The position numbers and the translations under genes were made by a program. DNA of 64,000 nt from assembly GCA_029449235.1 (NCBI GenBank), contig JANATG010000002.1, forward strand, positions 1,054,001-1,118,000, written 5' to 3'. The first letter of the stretch is position 1; every line of letters begins with the position of its first letter. The notes under the pieces were generated by a model. That model saw only the letters and a program-made list of their open reading frames with translations, ran no database searches and was not told where the DNA came from. This DNA comes from Linnemannia schmuckeri. Taxonomy: Eukaryota > Mortierellomycota > Mortierellomycetes > Mortierellales > Mortierellaceae. This document shows, one piece after another, positions 9,842 to 22,620 of this stretch.

Positions 9842-11582
9842 TTACTTGTTGTAGAAATGAGTTTCTTGGGGCTCGCGTCCTCTTAAAAACGGAACCTCAG
9901 TACCCTTTATATACACATCCGTCCAAAACGTCTCCATATCCGGCTGTTCACTCTCCTTAGCCTCGCTTGTAGCCTTGTCAACCTCGGCCCGTGCAGCTTT
10001 ATCCATCTCCTTGAGTTCAGCCTCGGATAAGATCTTGGCTTCCAAGAGTCGTTCTTTCAAGTGAGTGATGGGATCGTTTTCTGATCGGACTTTTTGGATC
10101 TCTTCGCGGGAGCGGTAGGAAACTCCTGGGTCTGACATGGAGTGGCCTCCGTAGCGGTAGGTCTCCATTTCAAGGAGGAGGGGTCCCTTGTTCTCGGTTA
10201 GAGCCCACTCTCGTGCGTAGGCGATCGCTTGGTGGACTGCCAGTACATCCATTCCATTCACCTACATCGGAAAACACAGAGAAGAAAGAAAAAAAAATTA
10301 GTTATGACATGGAAAAAAAAGCGAGGGTAAGTACACAGTCGAAAATACATAGTTTTGCATGGTGATCAAATATTACCTTGATGCCGGGAATGTAATCGCC
10401 TCGCTTGTAATACTCCGTACTAGCAGAAGACCGCTCAGCAGAAGTTCCCATTCCATATTGGTTGTTCTCACAAACAAACACCGCCGGCAACTGCCAAAGC
10501 TTGGCCATATTGAAAGCCTCAAACACCTGTCCCTGATTTGCAGCCCCATCACCATAAAACACAAACGTGGCTGCCTTTTTACCCAAATACTTTTGAGCAA
10601 ACGCGATACCAGCCCCCAGAGGTACCTGCGCGCCGACGATTCCGTTGCCACCGAAAAAGTTGGGTGTGAACATATGCATGGATCCGCCCTTGCCGCCAGA
10701 GATACCGTTCTTGCGGCCCAGGAGTTCTGCGATGATGGGGAGGATGGATCCTTTACGCATGTAAGTGAAGCCATGGGATCTGTAGGCGGTGATGACCTTG
10801 TCTTCCTGTGTCAGTGCTGTCTCCAGTCCTACCCCGACCGCTTCCTACGTGATATTATGTGAAAAAAGGTTCCAAATGGAGATTAGTATATATCATCGTT
10901 ATCAGGTACACGTGTGGTAATCCTTTGGAACCGACGAAGATCCTGGAACAAGTACAGACCCATCCGATACAGCACAGACAAATAAAAAAAGTGGTTATAG
11001 ATCATAGTGATGTCGAAATCCGCACTATCTATCTGCATAATATATGAAATAATGACGAACAGAAAAAATGTTTTTATTCCTTACTTGACCGGTGCAGAGA
11101 TGGCAAAACCCTCGAATGAGCTGAGACTTGTAGAGGGTGTCGGCGGTGGTTTCCATACGGCGCATGGTGACCATGGCCCTGTACATTCGCACGAGTTCTT
11201 CTTTTTGAAAGGAAGCCTCCAAGGAGGGCGGGTCACAGTTGTGGGTGTGGAAGGAGTCCTTTGGCAGTGTTATGGACAGACTTTGGTCGCGCTTGTGATC
11301 GTGGTCTCGGGGCACGGAGGATGCTGATGCTAGCAAGCGAGTTGATTGTTTGTTGTACAAGAGAAGTGGGATAGCCGGGCGGTGCTATAGGCATGAATAC
11401 ACACATAGAGGTAAGGGCGTGTGAGGGGGCTGTTTCCAAGTATCAACTCTTCTCTCCTTTGCTGTTTACGATCCAATGAGAAGAAATGGGTTGTAACTTA
11501 CTCCACAAGTGCCAAGACGTGTAGTTGAGCGGGTGATGGTTGAGAGGACCCTTGGGAACGCGAGTCTGGCTGATGCGAGCAT
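9842..11582 (-). CDS. PDA1: Pyruvate dehydrogenase E1 component, alpha subunit (mitochondrial)
   Basis: Four exons on the minus strand: 11502-11582, 11085-11384, 10377-10844 and 9842-10261, totalling 422 residues, the usual size of the family. The protein is the thiamine diphosphate-binding E1 alpha chain, which decarboxylates pyruvate and passes the acetyl group to the E2 lipoyl domain in the mitochondrial matrix. The N-terminus (MLASARLAFPRVL, Arg/Ser/Thr-rich, no acidic residue) is a matrix targeting peptide. The ThDP-binding motif GDGAANQG ... CENNQYGMGT is intact. The regulatory loop YRYGGHSMSDPG, containing the serine phosphorylated by PDH kinase in other eukaryotes, is present. Exon junctions rebuild conserved strings such as CTGQ-EAVGVGL and IPGIK-VNGMDV. 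Complete and apparently functional. Confidence 0.97.
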
Positions 11583-13013
11583 GTTGTTGTTGGTTGCAAG
11601 TATAAGTACGAATAGGTACGGATGTGCAGGAAATGGTCGATAGTCGAAGAGGGAAGTAAGGAGGGTAAAGAATAAAGAGGTGAAGTGAGAAAGATGATAA
11701 AGGTTTTGATTGTGACAGTCGATACGAAGTGTGCAAGATAGTGACTGGGTATCCAAGACGCGTTCATAAGAAGAACATCATATTCGTGTCATAATAACAG
11801 GCACTGTAGGTTGAAGGGGTTTCCTTTGTCATGGCACAGCAAAAAAAGGACGCTATTGTTACTTTATGATGTTCATGTGGAAGGCACACAGGCCTTGCTT
11901 TCAAGTTTTTTGCCTGTTGTTTTTGTTTGATTGTGAGGCAGGCTGTCTACAATATGTGATCCCAGACCACAAAGGAGATGCAGGGTCTCTTCTTTTTCTT
12001 TTCTCTCTTCTTTTCTACGTGTGTCAACTGTCCATTGACGTACGACAGCAGCAACAACGGCTGTGGGCTGTGGGGTGGAGGCGTGTGTCCAACCCCTTTC
12101 CTTCCCTTCTTTCTTCACTCGTATCGATTTCGATCCACGAGACCCTTTTCTTGGATGGTCCGGTCATCTTGTCTTTTTTTCTGCATCGATTTACACCGCA
12201 GCCATAAATAAAAAATGAAATAAACAAGGGCATGAGCTCAGTTGAAAACATCAAAAAAGCTGGCAATATTGTTATTATGTTATGTATCCAGTTCCTTTTT
12301 TTTTTTTTTTTTTTTTTTTTACCAACCTCCTTGCTTTAAGAAGGAGTATGAGACTGATAGAGAGAAGGGAGAGAGAGAAGATCAGAAAGAAGGAGACAAT
12401 CATCAACAATAACAAAAAAAACATTGGATGAGCGGGGATAAAGGCAAAGCTGTGCCTAAAAGTCAATAGCGGCTGTTTATGCCTTTTCTCTTTTCCGCTC
12501 TGCCCTTTGCCTTTTTTTGTTTTCCTTATGGTAGTAATGACAACAGCAAGGACCCTTTTTTTTTCTTTTACATTCGCTCATGCGTACGATAGCCATGTCG
12601 CTTGGTGTTGTATTTGATGGATGTGTGTGTGCGTGTGTGTGTCGCGAATCCACAAAACGAAGTCAAAAACAATAGTGAACTGCTGATGGTCCTGTGTGAC
12701 AGCCATGTGCAAATACAGAAATTTCTTAGCTCTCGTTTTCTTCTCTCTATTCCACCGGTCCACCAGTCCACCAGGCCACCAAGCGCACCAGCACCCACCT
12801 CTTCTCCTGACCGCCCTCTTTCTTGTTCCCTTTTTCTTCTCCGTCCCACGTCTCTTTTTTTTTTTTTTTGCACCTCACTACTCTCTCACTTCTTTCTCTC
12901 TTCTTTTCTCTTTTCCCTTTTCCCGCCACCACATCCACCCTTTCCAACCCCTCCACCTCTCCTCTTCTTCCTTTCCTTCTTTCACTACACTTTACCCTTC
13001 ACTCTCACTCACA
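11583..13013. other. Spacer between PDA1 and CDC42
   Basis: This 1.4-kb divergent spacer has T and A runs (T run at about 12295-12320) and becomes strongly CT-rich on the plus strand from about 12770, the leader of CDC42. No coding frame with family resemblance was found on either strand. Confidence 0.6.
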
Positions 13014-14918
13014 ATGCAGACCATCAAGTGCGTCGTCGTCGGAGGCAAGTCTCTCTTCCCTACACTCATAATCACTCTTACTCTCTTACACTCACACTCA
13101 CACCCACACCCACACTTCCACTCACATACTCACACTTACATTCACACTCACACACACAATCACGCAATCTTATCCTCCTTAAACAACTCATTCCATTCAT
13201 ATGACTCCTACCTCCTATCCCAGTCATACCTCCCCGCAAAAAATATATCTTTCATATATCAACAATCACCTCTTTACGGATCTCACAGCAAAAAAAAAAG
13301 ACTCATCTGACTAACCGTATTCTCATTTCCTTTTCTTTCATATGACAGATGGTGCTGTCGGAAAGGTAAAAAAACAAACTCGCGCAATTCTTTTCCCCTA
13401 CATATTCACTCTCGCGACCCTTCTTCCCATCTCACCAGAGCAAAGCAAAGAAAGAAAGGGAAAAAAAGCTCGGCACTATTGGATATTTGGGACAACACCT
13501 CCTGGGTTGAAGACCGACACGATAGGCCTTTGAGGAGAGACAGCGACAAAGACACAAAAACAACAAATAAGAAATACCGCACTCATACGCACATACACAT
13601 ATACATATACATATACAACAACAAAAACGACTTGAGTGTCCCATCCGTTCCGGAATGAACCAGCAACTGGACAGAGAGGAACAAGAAGAGAAAGTAGCAA
13701 ATGTTAAATAGGAAGGGGGACCCAATAACACCAGCACTTGGGAGAACCAGTCATTGAGTAAGAGGGAAAAAAGCACCTCTGCATTCGCCAACATTCCGGT
13801 TCCACGCCGGCTGGTCCCAATCTTGACAGACCCTCGTTTGTGTTGATGGTGCCGTGTTCCTTTCACCCACAAGGATACTGAACACCCTTCCCTTACCCTT
13901 GCTCTCTCGTGCGCACGTCAAACGAACGAAACCTTGTGGATAAAGGGGAGACTTGTTTGTCCCTTTTTTCGCTTGTTCGTCCACACTGGAAGTGACGAAC
14001 TGCGTGTTATTTTTTTTTGGCCCTGCACGACTGCCTGACTGACTGCCTGACCGAAAGACGGACTGACTGACCAAACCTCCTGACATTTGGCAACTTTGTT
14101 CCTCCTCCTCTAGACCTGCCTGCTCATCTCGTACACCACCAACAAGTTCCCCTCCGAATATGTCCCCACTGTAAGTCGTCCTTATAACCTTTTTCTTTTT
14201 CTTCTCATCTGTGATCATGACTGAATCCACACCAACAACCATCTCCCCACTTCATACAACTGCAGACCACCTTTCATTTTTGTTACCAAAAAAAAAAAAA
14301 AAGAAAAAGAAAAAAAACGGCCTGTCCTTGATTCTGTTACTGTTGTGCTGTGGTGGAGCTGGATGTGGCTCTGGATACAGGTCTGGATGTAGCTCTGGAT
14401 GGGGACATGGATATAGATGTACTACGGTGCAATGGGATGTTCAGTCGGTGCCACGCCACGCGAGACAATATCGGACGGAATGTGATTGAAGCGACCAACT
14501 TGAATGAATAAAGAATGCGAGTAGGTGCCAACAGGAGGAAGAGCGCGCTCTTCATACTGTATTTACTACTTCGGAGAGGTGCTTGCAGCATTGGGCGGTC
14601 CAACTTGGATGGCACGCAGAGCAAGAGATGCGGCACATTACGATACGACACCGAGAGCATCAACCAATTGGTACCAACTGCTTGACATTTTTCCTTATCT
14701 TCCTTCAGCAACATACACTCATTCCATACACACGCTCAAGTATCCTTCACCATACCGCCTTTTCCTCCTTCTTTCGTGATGCTTAAAGAGTTGAGCATAT
14801 TTTTTTCATTTTCATAGCTGCAAAGGTGGGCATGTCAGCTCGGTTGAGTTGAAGGGAGGCAAATATACCTCTTTGTACCATCGCTTGGCTCTCTTCAATT
14901 GTTCAGAGCTGCTCTCTA

Positions 14919-14951
<33 letters not shown>

Positions 14952-15918
14952 TCTTTCGCGACACCATAAACACAAAGAAACGAAGGGGAGAGATGGAAAG
15001 AGTGAGCAAAACAACAACACAACAACCACAAAACGACTAGGCACCCATGGGATAGGGTCTATCGTGCAAGCTCTCCTGTCTCTTTTGGCCTAAAGCAGGC
15101 AAAGTCTGATGGACATTGTGTTAATCTCCACTAAACAACTTTATTTTTGCCTTTGCTAATAGGTCTTTGACAACTACGCTGTTACCGTCATGATCGGAGA
15201 CGAGCCCTACACTCTTGGTTTGTTCGATACCGCTGGTAAGGAAACGTAACGGACAAGGACGACGTTAAACGCAAGAATACAAAAACCAAGAGCGCATTGC
15301 CGCAACTTACCGCAACAACCGGAGACATGAAGAGGAGGCAAGGGTGACGATATCTGTCAGCCCACCCACAGCCCTCCATAATATGTCATGCACGCGAAGA
15401 TAAAAATAAGGAATACCACGACCGGTCCGCCCCTTTCTTGTATCGTCCCTGTCGACTGACCCCCTTTCATTTTTTCTTTTCATCTCTCGTTCTATTGCAT
15501 ATGACGTTATGCCTCTGTAGGTCAGGAGGATTACGATCGTCTGCGCCCATTGTCGTACCCTCAAACGGATGTGTTCTTGGTCTGCTTCTCCGTCACCTCG
15601 CCTGCTTCGTTTGAGAACGTCAGAGAAAAGTGGCTTCCCGAGGTTCATCACCACTGCCCCGGTGTCCCCTGTTTGATTGTCGGAACCCAGGTCGATTTGC
15701 GCGACGATGCCGCTGTCGTAGAAAAGTTGTCGCGTCAGAAGCAGAGACCTATTTCGGCCGAGAACGGTGAGCGTCTTTGCCGTGAGCAGAACGCCATTAA
15801 GTACGTCGAGTGCTCTGCCTTGACCCAGAAGGGTTTGAAGAACGTCTTTGACGAGGCGATTGTTGCCGCACTGGAGCCCCAGGTTGTCAGGAAGAAGAGC
15901 AAGTGCTTGGTCCTCTAA
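13014..15918 (+). CDS. CDC42: Rho-family GTPase Cdc42
   Basis: Five exons: 13014-13044, 13349-13365, 14114-14170, 15163-15235 and 15521-15918, giving 191 residues. Cdc42 is the membrane-anchored GTPase that sets cell polarity and hyphal growth through formins, PAK kinases and MAPK modules. Visible motifs: P-loop GDGAVGKT, switch I YVPTVFDNYAV, switch II DTAGQEDYDRLRP, the TQVD base-recognition motif, SAL near the C-terminus, a Lys/Arg-rich tail and the CaaX box CLVL, whose final Leu predicts geranylgeranylation. QKGLKNVFDEAI is typical of Cdc42 rather than Rac or Rho. Intron 1 uses a GC donor (g/GCAAGT) because the Asp of GDG needs the preceding G. Intron 3 is 992 nt, long for this window. 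Confidence 0.97.
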
Positions 15919-16754
15919 GGAATTCAGGAGTAGTACCCCTTGCACTTTCTCAACTACGATACAGCTACTACGACCTGCACCAATAACAACAACAACCACA
16001 AATCCCCCAGCAACAATGTTAGTTCCCGAATTGCGTTGAGCAGGCGATACTGATCAAGAGGAGTGAAAGGCAAGAGATTGCAAGGGAATCATTACACGGA
16101 CCCGACTATAACACAAACTCATTGGAAGCTTGGCGATCTGGATTATTCTCTTTCTTCTTCTTGTTCACATTCTTTTGGTCATGCTTTGCTGACCTTTTTG
16201 TATTCCACGCACGCCTCCTCGAATATATAACTTTTTTTTTTCTTCTCTAATAAAACAGCAGCAAACAAACAATTCAGACATGGACACAGGCACGGAGTGG
16301 TGGAACGTGGGGGGAGGGAGGGCATTTGTTGACAGCAAATGGGGTATCTTTATGCAACGATGCCTCCACCTCAACGACAACGACGACAACAGCAGGAAAA
16401 AAAAGCGGCGGATAAGAAACGCAAAGCCCGCTGCCAAGGAGTAAAGGAATGACATGTTTTGAGCTTAACAGGTCGCGTTGTATTAATCCGCTAATGGAGT
16501 TTGTTGTCCTTGTCCTTGTTTATTTGTCATCCAAACAAAGGAGGGAACCTTCAAGGGGAAGAAGATGTAAAGGTGTAAAGGGGTTGAAAAGTGTAAGAAA
16601 ATCAAGGTGCGCCTTGGACGCCCGGTTGCTGTCACGCAACGAAAATGTTGAGGATAGTTAGCTATGAACTTAAGAGAGTAAAGAGGGGGGGAGGGGGGAA
16701 AGAAAAAAAAAAAAAAACAAAGCAAAGAGAGCGCCCCGCGTTCTCTTTGTTTGC
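15919..16754. other. Convergent 3' spacer (CDC42 / CHZ1)
   Basis: The 3' ends of two converging genes meet here. An AATAAA at 16249-16254 on the plus strand could serve CDC42. No coding frame was recognised. Confidence 0.5.
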
Positions 16755-17966
16755 TTATGCGCTCTCCGTGGCGGCTGCTCCAGCTGCTGATGATCCAGAT
16801 CCAGATCCAGATCCAGATCCAGATCCAGCTTCAGAAGAAGACGAACCAGCCGCTCCTGTTGCTGCTACTTCAGAAGAGGAAGAAGGTGCTGATGATGCAG
16901 TACCCTTGTGAGTCTCAGCCTGTTCCACTGTATCTTCTTCCTCCTCCTCCTCCTCCTCCTCATCGTCGTCCTCCTCGTCGTCTACGGCGTCTGGTGCGAC
17001 GACAGCGTCGTCTCCCTCTTCGTCCTCTTCATCGTCGTCCAGATCCTCCTGTGAGACTTTTGAGTAGTCGACCTTGACGCCGCGAGTCCTGCGACCTGTG
17101 TGGATAATGTTGGAGGTTTCCAGAAAGTCCAAATCTTCATCTAATTGATTTGACAAAATGTGAAATCAAATGATTGGAGAAGAGGTTGTTGTGGTTGGAT
17201 ATCAATGTGGTTTCCTTTGTTTACGTTTGTTGGTGCATTAGAGCCAAGAAGCGGTAAAGTGTGTCGATTTCTTGTTTCGTCGTGTTGAGTTTTAGTTGGT
17301 CCAGGCAGAGATCCGTCCAGCCACGGCTGTTTTCTTTTCTTGTCCTTCGGAGGAATAACTCTCTCGTTTTGTCCCCATGCGGCGGAAGAGAATCGTTAAC
17401 GAAATGTCAGTCCGTTAATGTTGTGTTGTTGGAAGCATCAATTAAGAGATGTAGCCTCCTTACTATTCCTGTTTGTATTCTTCTAAAGGCCTCTGATAAT
17501 AATGTTGTCGCAGTTTTCTTCAAATCGTATCTTCCTGTCTCTGATTTTATTCTCCTTACCGAGGTCATCGTCCTCTTGTTCACTGTCGTCCTCCAGATCC
17601 TTGGGATCGGCGGATGAGCTCGATCCAGCTGAACGCTTGGCTGCCTCTGGGGCGATTGGCTCTATATAGTGTTCAGAACAAAGACTGTAAGCGTGAGTGC
17701 ATGATGCCTATTGTTGTGCGATAATGCATTTTTGCTGCATCAAGTGGATGGGAGTGTTAGTGAGCTTTCCTTGGTTTACCTTCGGCCTTGCGCTTTCCGA
17801 TAGTGCTTTCGGATCTCTCGACAGAGCTAAGGTTCAAAGGTGACAAAATAACGCGAAAAAACATGTGTGGTGAGTGAGTGATGGTTGGCTTGAAGGTTAC
17901 TTCCTTTGTTGTTCTAGTTGTCCTTTGTCCCTGTGCAATGAGGAGCAAGACGTACTTGTCTGACAT
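16755..17966 (-). CDS. CHZ1: Histone H2A.Z-specific chaperone Chz1
   Basis: Four exons on the minus strand: 17956-17966, 17780-17826, 17560-17661 and 16755-17140, giving 181 residues. Chz1 binds the H2A.Z-H2B dimer in the nucleus and delivers it to the SWR1 remodeler. The CHZ core is clear in the last exon: IIHTGRRTRGVKVDYSK, flanked by acidic stretches (DLEDDSEQEDDDL before; long Glu/Asp blocks after), as in yeast Chz1. The C-terminus is low-complexity Ser/Gly/Ala, partly encoded by six GATCCA units (plus 16792-16827) read as a Ser-Gly repeat. The first coding exon is only 11 nt (MSD plus two bases). The family name rests on the core motif and acidity. Confidence 0.87.
16792..16827 (+). repeat. 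(GATCCA)6 microsatellite inside CHZ1
   Basis: Six perfect hexamers. On the coding (minus) strand they encode alternating Gly and Ser in the disordered C-terminus of Chz1, so length changes would keep the frame. Confidence 0.9.
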
Positions 17967-18443
17967 GGTTGAATGGGAAGAATCTTGTCGGTTCTTGACT
18001 AGTGAGAGAGTAGGGTTGAGGCGAAGAGGGCGGTGAAAAAAAAAAAATGAAAAGGAAAAGAAGGAAGGAAAAGAAAGACAACAGAAAAACGACGACTGTT
18101 GTTGTCTATTCACGAGTCAGTTGCAGGTAAGGCAATCGGGTTTCGATGTCTTACTTTTGGAGGCGTGCAAAGCGAGAAGAGACCAACAGGCAGTCACATT
18201 GGTTGGTTGGTTGGGCAGGAGTCTCTGTGTGTCCTTTGACTCTTGTTAGCGTCTTTTCTTTGTCGTCCATTTTATTCGCCATCGACCAAAGTCCCAAAGG
18301 CAAGAAACGACATCAGCGGAGCCGCAGCCGATAAACTCTTTTTTTCTTCCTCTTTTCATTCTTCTTTAACTTCGTCGACATCACATCGCACCTCCCCTCT
18401 CATCGTATTTATTTTTGTTCAAGTTCAACACAACCAGCAAACA
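17967..18443. promoter_or_regulatory. Divergent promoter region CHZ1 / DCN1
   Basis: A 477-bp spacer separates the two divergent start codons. It is AG-rich on the CHZ1 side and CT-rich on the DCN1 side (on the plus strand), the leader pattern seen before other genes here. No specific factor site is claimed. Confidence 0.4.
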
Positions 18444-20649
18444 ATGGTAAGCACACCTCGGACAGGACACTCAACTAACCAACCGTTCTGCAGTGATGCT
18501 CTGACCCAGTGTCTTTTCACTACCGCCCCTGCATTACTCATCACACTCGCTCTTGTTTACCGAGAGAACGTCCATTTCGAAAGAGAAAGTACAAGTGGAA
18601 AATAAAAGTTAACGTCCGTTCCTGAGACTCATGGTTGACATGTTACTGATTCAATACCTCTTTTCTTTCTTCTTTTGCTCTTCTTTTGGATGACCGATGA
18701 CTCGCATCCTACTCTCCCTGTTTCTTTAACAACAACCATAACATAACAAAAAAAAAAAAAAAAAAATATCGATTATATCGGATCCAACAGAATTCCCTTA
18801 CTCAGGACCAGCGTTCCAAGACGCAAACCCTCATCTCGATCATCAACATCAAGTAAGGGACACCACCATCTACTTTTTTTTGTAGAGCAGCCACCACTAT
18901 GGCTGCGACGACAGTTACTCTTACGAGGTGGACCCATGACAAACCAAAACAAAAGATAGAGAGCTAACCAAACGAGTGATTACATCTTCCACTGGGGTTG
19001 AATTCTTTGCCTTTGCCCATTACCTCATGCTTCTCTTATTGATGAACCCATTAGGGAGCAGCCTGCTATCACACTTCTGAAAGACGCCAAGTGGGATATC
19101 CAGGTCGCAGTCAACAACTACTACAACGGCGCTCCCGCTGCGCCTCAGACCAACGTAAAGCTGAACACACCCGTCAACTCTAAGCAAATCGAAAAGATTT
19201 TTGACGACTTCAAGGGTATGTTTGGGTTGTTTCTTTTTGTTTTGTTGCATGCTGTCTTGCTCAGAGCACAAAAAGAGAAGCAGAGACTACAAAAGAAGAA
19301 AAAAAGTTCAGCGGGAAAGACGGGATAGCATCATCCTGCTCACGGACAGGGGCCAAAATGGAAGAGTTACAAACATACGACATCAACAACAACAGCAGCA
19401 CTATCAACTTCCCCGCCACTCGACACTATCGGGAAAGCCGCAATAGCAACGCAAGACAAGAGGGAAAAAACCCTTAGGGGAACAGACAGAGACAAGGGAA
19501 AAAAAGATGGAGGGTCAGGCATTTTGACCTTGCGGATTGGCTCCTTTTATTTTCATTCTCTTGTTAGTCCCTCTACCGGAATTACTCATCATTCTCTTCA
19601 ACTGGGCTATCTTTTTTAGATGAGAAGGATCAGATTCTGATTGAAGGCATGGAGAAGTTCTGTGCGGCCTTGGACGTTGACCCTACTGATGTTGTCATGT
19701 TGGTCATGGCCTACCATCTCAAGGCTGAGAACATGTGCGAGTTCACTCGGGCTGGCTTTATCGAGGGCTGGACCAAGCTCAGGTATGGAGGCATATCTGT
19801 ATCCAACTGTCCGAGACTGGACTGTATGGCACCATAGTTCCTTAACTTATAAGCTCTTTTTTTTATCTGGTCACATTAGATGCGACACTATCGAAAAGAT
19901 GAAGAATGCGATCGAGACTATGCGCCAGGAACTCAAGGACGACGCTACTTTTAAGGAGATTTACCATTTTTCGTTCAACTTTGGCTTGGGCGAAAACCAA
20001 AAGAGTCTGCGTATGTGAAATGACGGATTCGTGCATTGTTTTTCGGCATTGACACAACTTTTGCTCGTGCGCTGTCATTTTCTCGACTTGGCCTTGGCTG
20101 ACCCTTTCTACACGTCCACTCTTTTTTTTCACCCCTGAATCTCTTTGCAAATAGCCTTGGATGTTGCTATTCCATTTTGGATGCTTTTGTTGCCAGATCG
20201 CTTCCCAAGACTAGATATGTGGTGCGATTTCGTTCAGAACAAGTACGGCCGCTCCATATCGAAAGACACATGGTATTTGGTGAGTGCTTTTTTTCTATTG
20301 TTCATTGTTATAGGAAAAGCGGAAAAGCTTGTTGTTTTATCGGGAAAATGCGCATGAATGGAATACTTAACCAGTGCATGTTGCATTTTTTTTCCCCTCT
20401 ATTTAGTTGTTGGACTTTGTTAACCAGGTCGATGCCCAGTTCTCAAACTACGACGATGAAGGTGAGCACATGCTTGTTGTTACAATTTGTCAGGACAGTG
20501 GACGGTGACAACGCGTATATTATCCTCATAATTCAGACAGTTAATCAAATCCATGTGTTTGTATCCATTCCTCTCTGCCATTAGGTGCCTGGCCTGTTCT
20601 TATTGATGACTTTGTTGAGTACGGTCGCACGACATTGGATCAGGACTAG
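18444..20649 (+). CDS. DCN1: DCN1-like cullin neddylation ligase
   Basis: Eight coding exons: 18444-18446 (the ATG alone), 18791-18852, 19055-19215, 19620-19782, 19880-20010, 20155-20279, 20407-20461 and 20585-20649, giving 254 residues, close to human DCUN1D1 and yeast Dcn1. Dcn1 is a co-E3 that brings the Nedd8-E2 to cullins. An N-terminal UBA-like region (about 1-50, with DAKWDIQVAVNNYYNG) is followed by the PONY/cullin-binding domain (from about 75, KIFDDFK ... FARxGFIEGW-like ... TWYLLLDFV ... GAWPVLIDDFVEYGR). The C-terminal acidic pocket region that binds cullins is present. Every junction keeps phase. The separate ATG exon is unusual but needed for the frame starting NSLTQDQRSK. Confidence 0.92.
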
Positions 20650-21072
20650 TTTTGGAGTAGTGAGATCTGACTCGAAAGTACCTTGGTGTTTTCTTTTACG
20701 TGATTCTATCTCTCTTCCTCCTGCTTGCAAGTGCCCCGTTTCGCTCGCTTTCTGCAACATACTTCGACTCATACAAGAAAACAAACAAAAAAACACAACA
20801 CAACATACAACAATAACGAATACTCAAATCAGAGTTATCACTGTTCATGGTTCTTTGGCAACAACTCAATCTTTGTTCTTTGAAGAATCGGGCGCCACCA
20901 AATTTTTTTCAGTTGCGCTTCGGGTTTCTCCCAAGACGTCATCGAATTTGGTTCGGAGGAACCGACCTTTTCGAAAGGGATCGGATCTTAACCCATCAAA
21001 CACAATTCCTCATCATCGACACTCATCCCATCTCCCCTTCCGCTCACCCCTTTCTTACTTTTATAATCAATC
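20650..21072. other. Spacer DCN1 / QCR6
   Basis: The 423-bp spacer holds the DCN1 3' end and the QCR6 leader, which is rich in CA and CT just before the ATG. No other feature was seen. Confidence 0.5.
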
Positions 21073-22339
21073 ATGTTGAGCTTCATCACCGATTTGTTCC
21101 CTGCCGTTTACGCAGAGGAGAAGAAGCACGAGGAGGTCGCTGCTGAGGAGGCCGAGGAGGAGGTTGCCGCCGTTGAGGAGGAGGAAGAGGAGGAACCCGA
21201 AGATATCAAGCCCGAGATTGAGGAGGGTAAGTTCTTTCGGGTTCTTGTTGTTTGCCATTTCTTTCTTGTTATGGAAGGAGGAAAAGAAGAAGAAATAATC
21301 TTTAAAGCACCAGGCATCGACGCCTACACCCCGCGTTTTTTTTGCAGGACTCGACCTTTTTTCGTTTTGGCTACTTCGGAGATTTGGAATGGTTCAAGAG
21401 AATCTCAAACGCGGACGGATGAGAACAAAAAAAAAGCCGACAATTCAACTTCGGATCGATCAGGATCTCCCTTCTGCACTTTTCCTCCACAATCGCGACA
21501 GCACTTTCCCCCACCGTCCTCTTTATACTCCCTTCCTCTCCAATTGATACGACGTCAACAAACCAACTTTTCCGAAGAACAACCCATCAACACTATCCCG
21601 CGTCGCCTTTTCCTTCGTACCACCGCCATCACCGTCACCACCCGTCCTACCACCATTTTCTCTTATCACGCCTAACCGCGCCCACATCTCCATAGCCCGA
21701 CACGCCTGTAAACAGCACGCGCCTTTTACCCTTTCGCTTTCAGCTTCTAACCTCAATTTCTTTTCTAAAATATTGTACTAGCTTGCGGTGAGACCTCTGC
21801 CTGCGCCCCATTGAAGCACCACCTCGAGGAGTGCACCAAGCGCGTCGAGGGCGGAGCCCACGAGGACTGCATTGAGGAGTTGTACCACTTCTTGCACTGC
21901 GTCAACGAATGCGTAAGTTTTGACATTTTTGTATTATACCGGCAGGACGGATTTGTACATTGCCGGAAAAAGAAGGGAATGCAAATGCGTATTACATGAT
22001 ATCGGAGACAGCTTCAAAGGCGAACATTTTTTTTTTTTTTTTTTTTTTTGGAACGAGGAAACCCGGAGCATCGAAGATCAGGAACTTAGGAGTGACACAA
22101 CGTGAATTGGCGAAGCAACAAAACAATATCTACATGGATAATAATCGGACGATGTGGATTACAGGATGACATCTATGAGTAATTGGCATAGTCGCGATCA
22201 CTCTTCGAGAAGAATTTCGACCGTTACAAAAAAAAAATTTACATTTTTGTTTGACTTGTGCAACTGACGTTCATTTACCTCTCTTCTTTCGTTCATTTTT
22301 GAACAGGCTGTCCCAAAATACTTCAACAAGCTCGTTTAG
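21073..22339 (+). CDS. QCR6: Cytochrome bc1 complex hinge protein (subunit 6)
   Basis: Three exons: 21073-21226, 21782-21912 and 22307-22339, giving 105 residues. Qcr6 is the acidic hinge subunit of respiratory complex III on the intermembrane-space side of the inner mitochondrial membrane, where it assists the contact between cytochrome c1 and cytochrome c. The N-terminal 50 residues are mostly Glu, as in the family. The C-terminal domain has the paired cysteines (CGETSAC, LEEC, EDC, LHCVNEC) that form the disulfide hairpin, and ends AVPKYFNKLV. The second intron carries a T run of more than 20 nt near 22030. Complete. Confidence 0.93.
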
Positions 22340-22620
22340 ACTTTTTTCTTTTCTCTTTTCTTTCTTACATCTCAAAAACTCACTCTCCTCACCAACCATA
22401 CACATGGCTTCCAGCCAACTACTATTAAACTCTCATAACCCATACACGCGAAAATATGATCTTATGTATTGAAAAAGTATAATTTTGTATGTGCTACGAA
22501 TATGGCAAAGTTGAGAGAAAGATTGATTGGGGTGAATGAAAAAGTGCCATGTGGTTGATAGCTCGTCTGAAAAGGAGATGAGAGGTATTGGTGGCGCTCA
22601 ATCAGCAAAGGGGGGTTTTT

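Noticed and set aside
12602..13310. 200-codon frames upstream of and overlapping CDC42 exon 1
   Set aside because: They read the CT/CA-rich leader and first intron; the Cdc42 start and splice phases are unambiguous.
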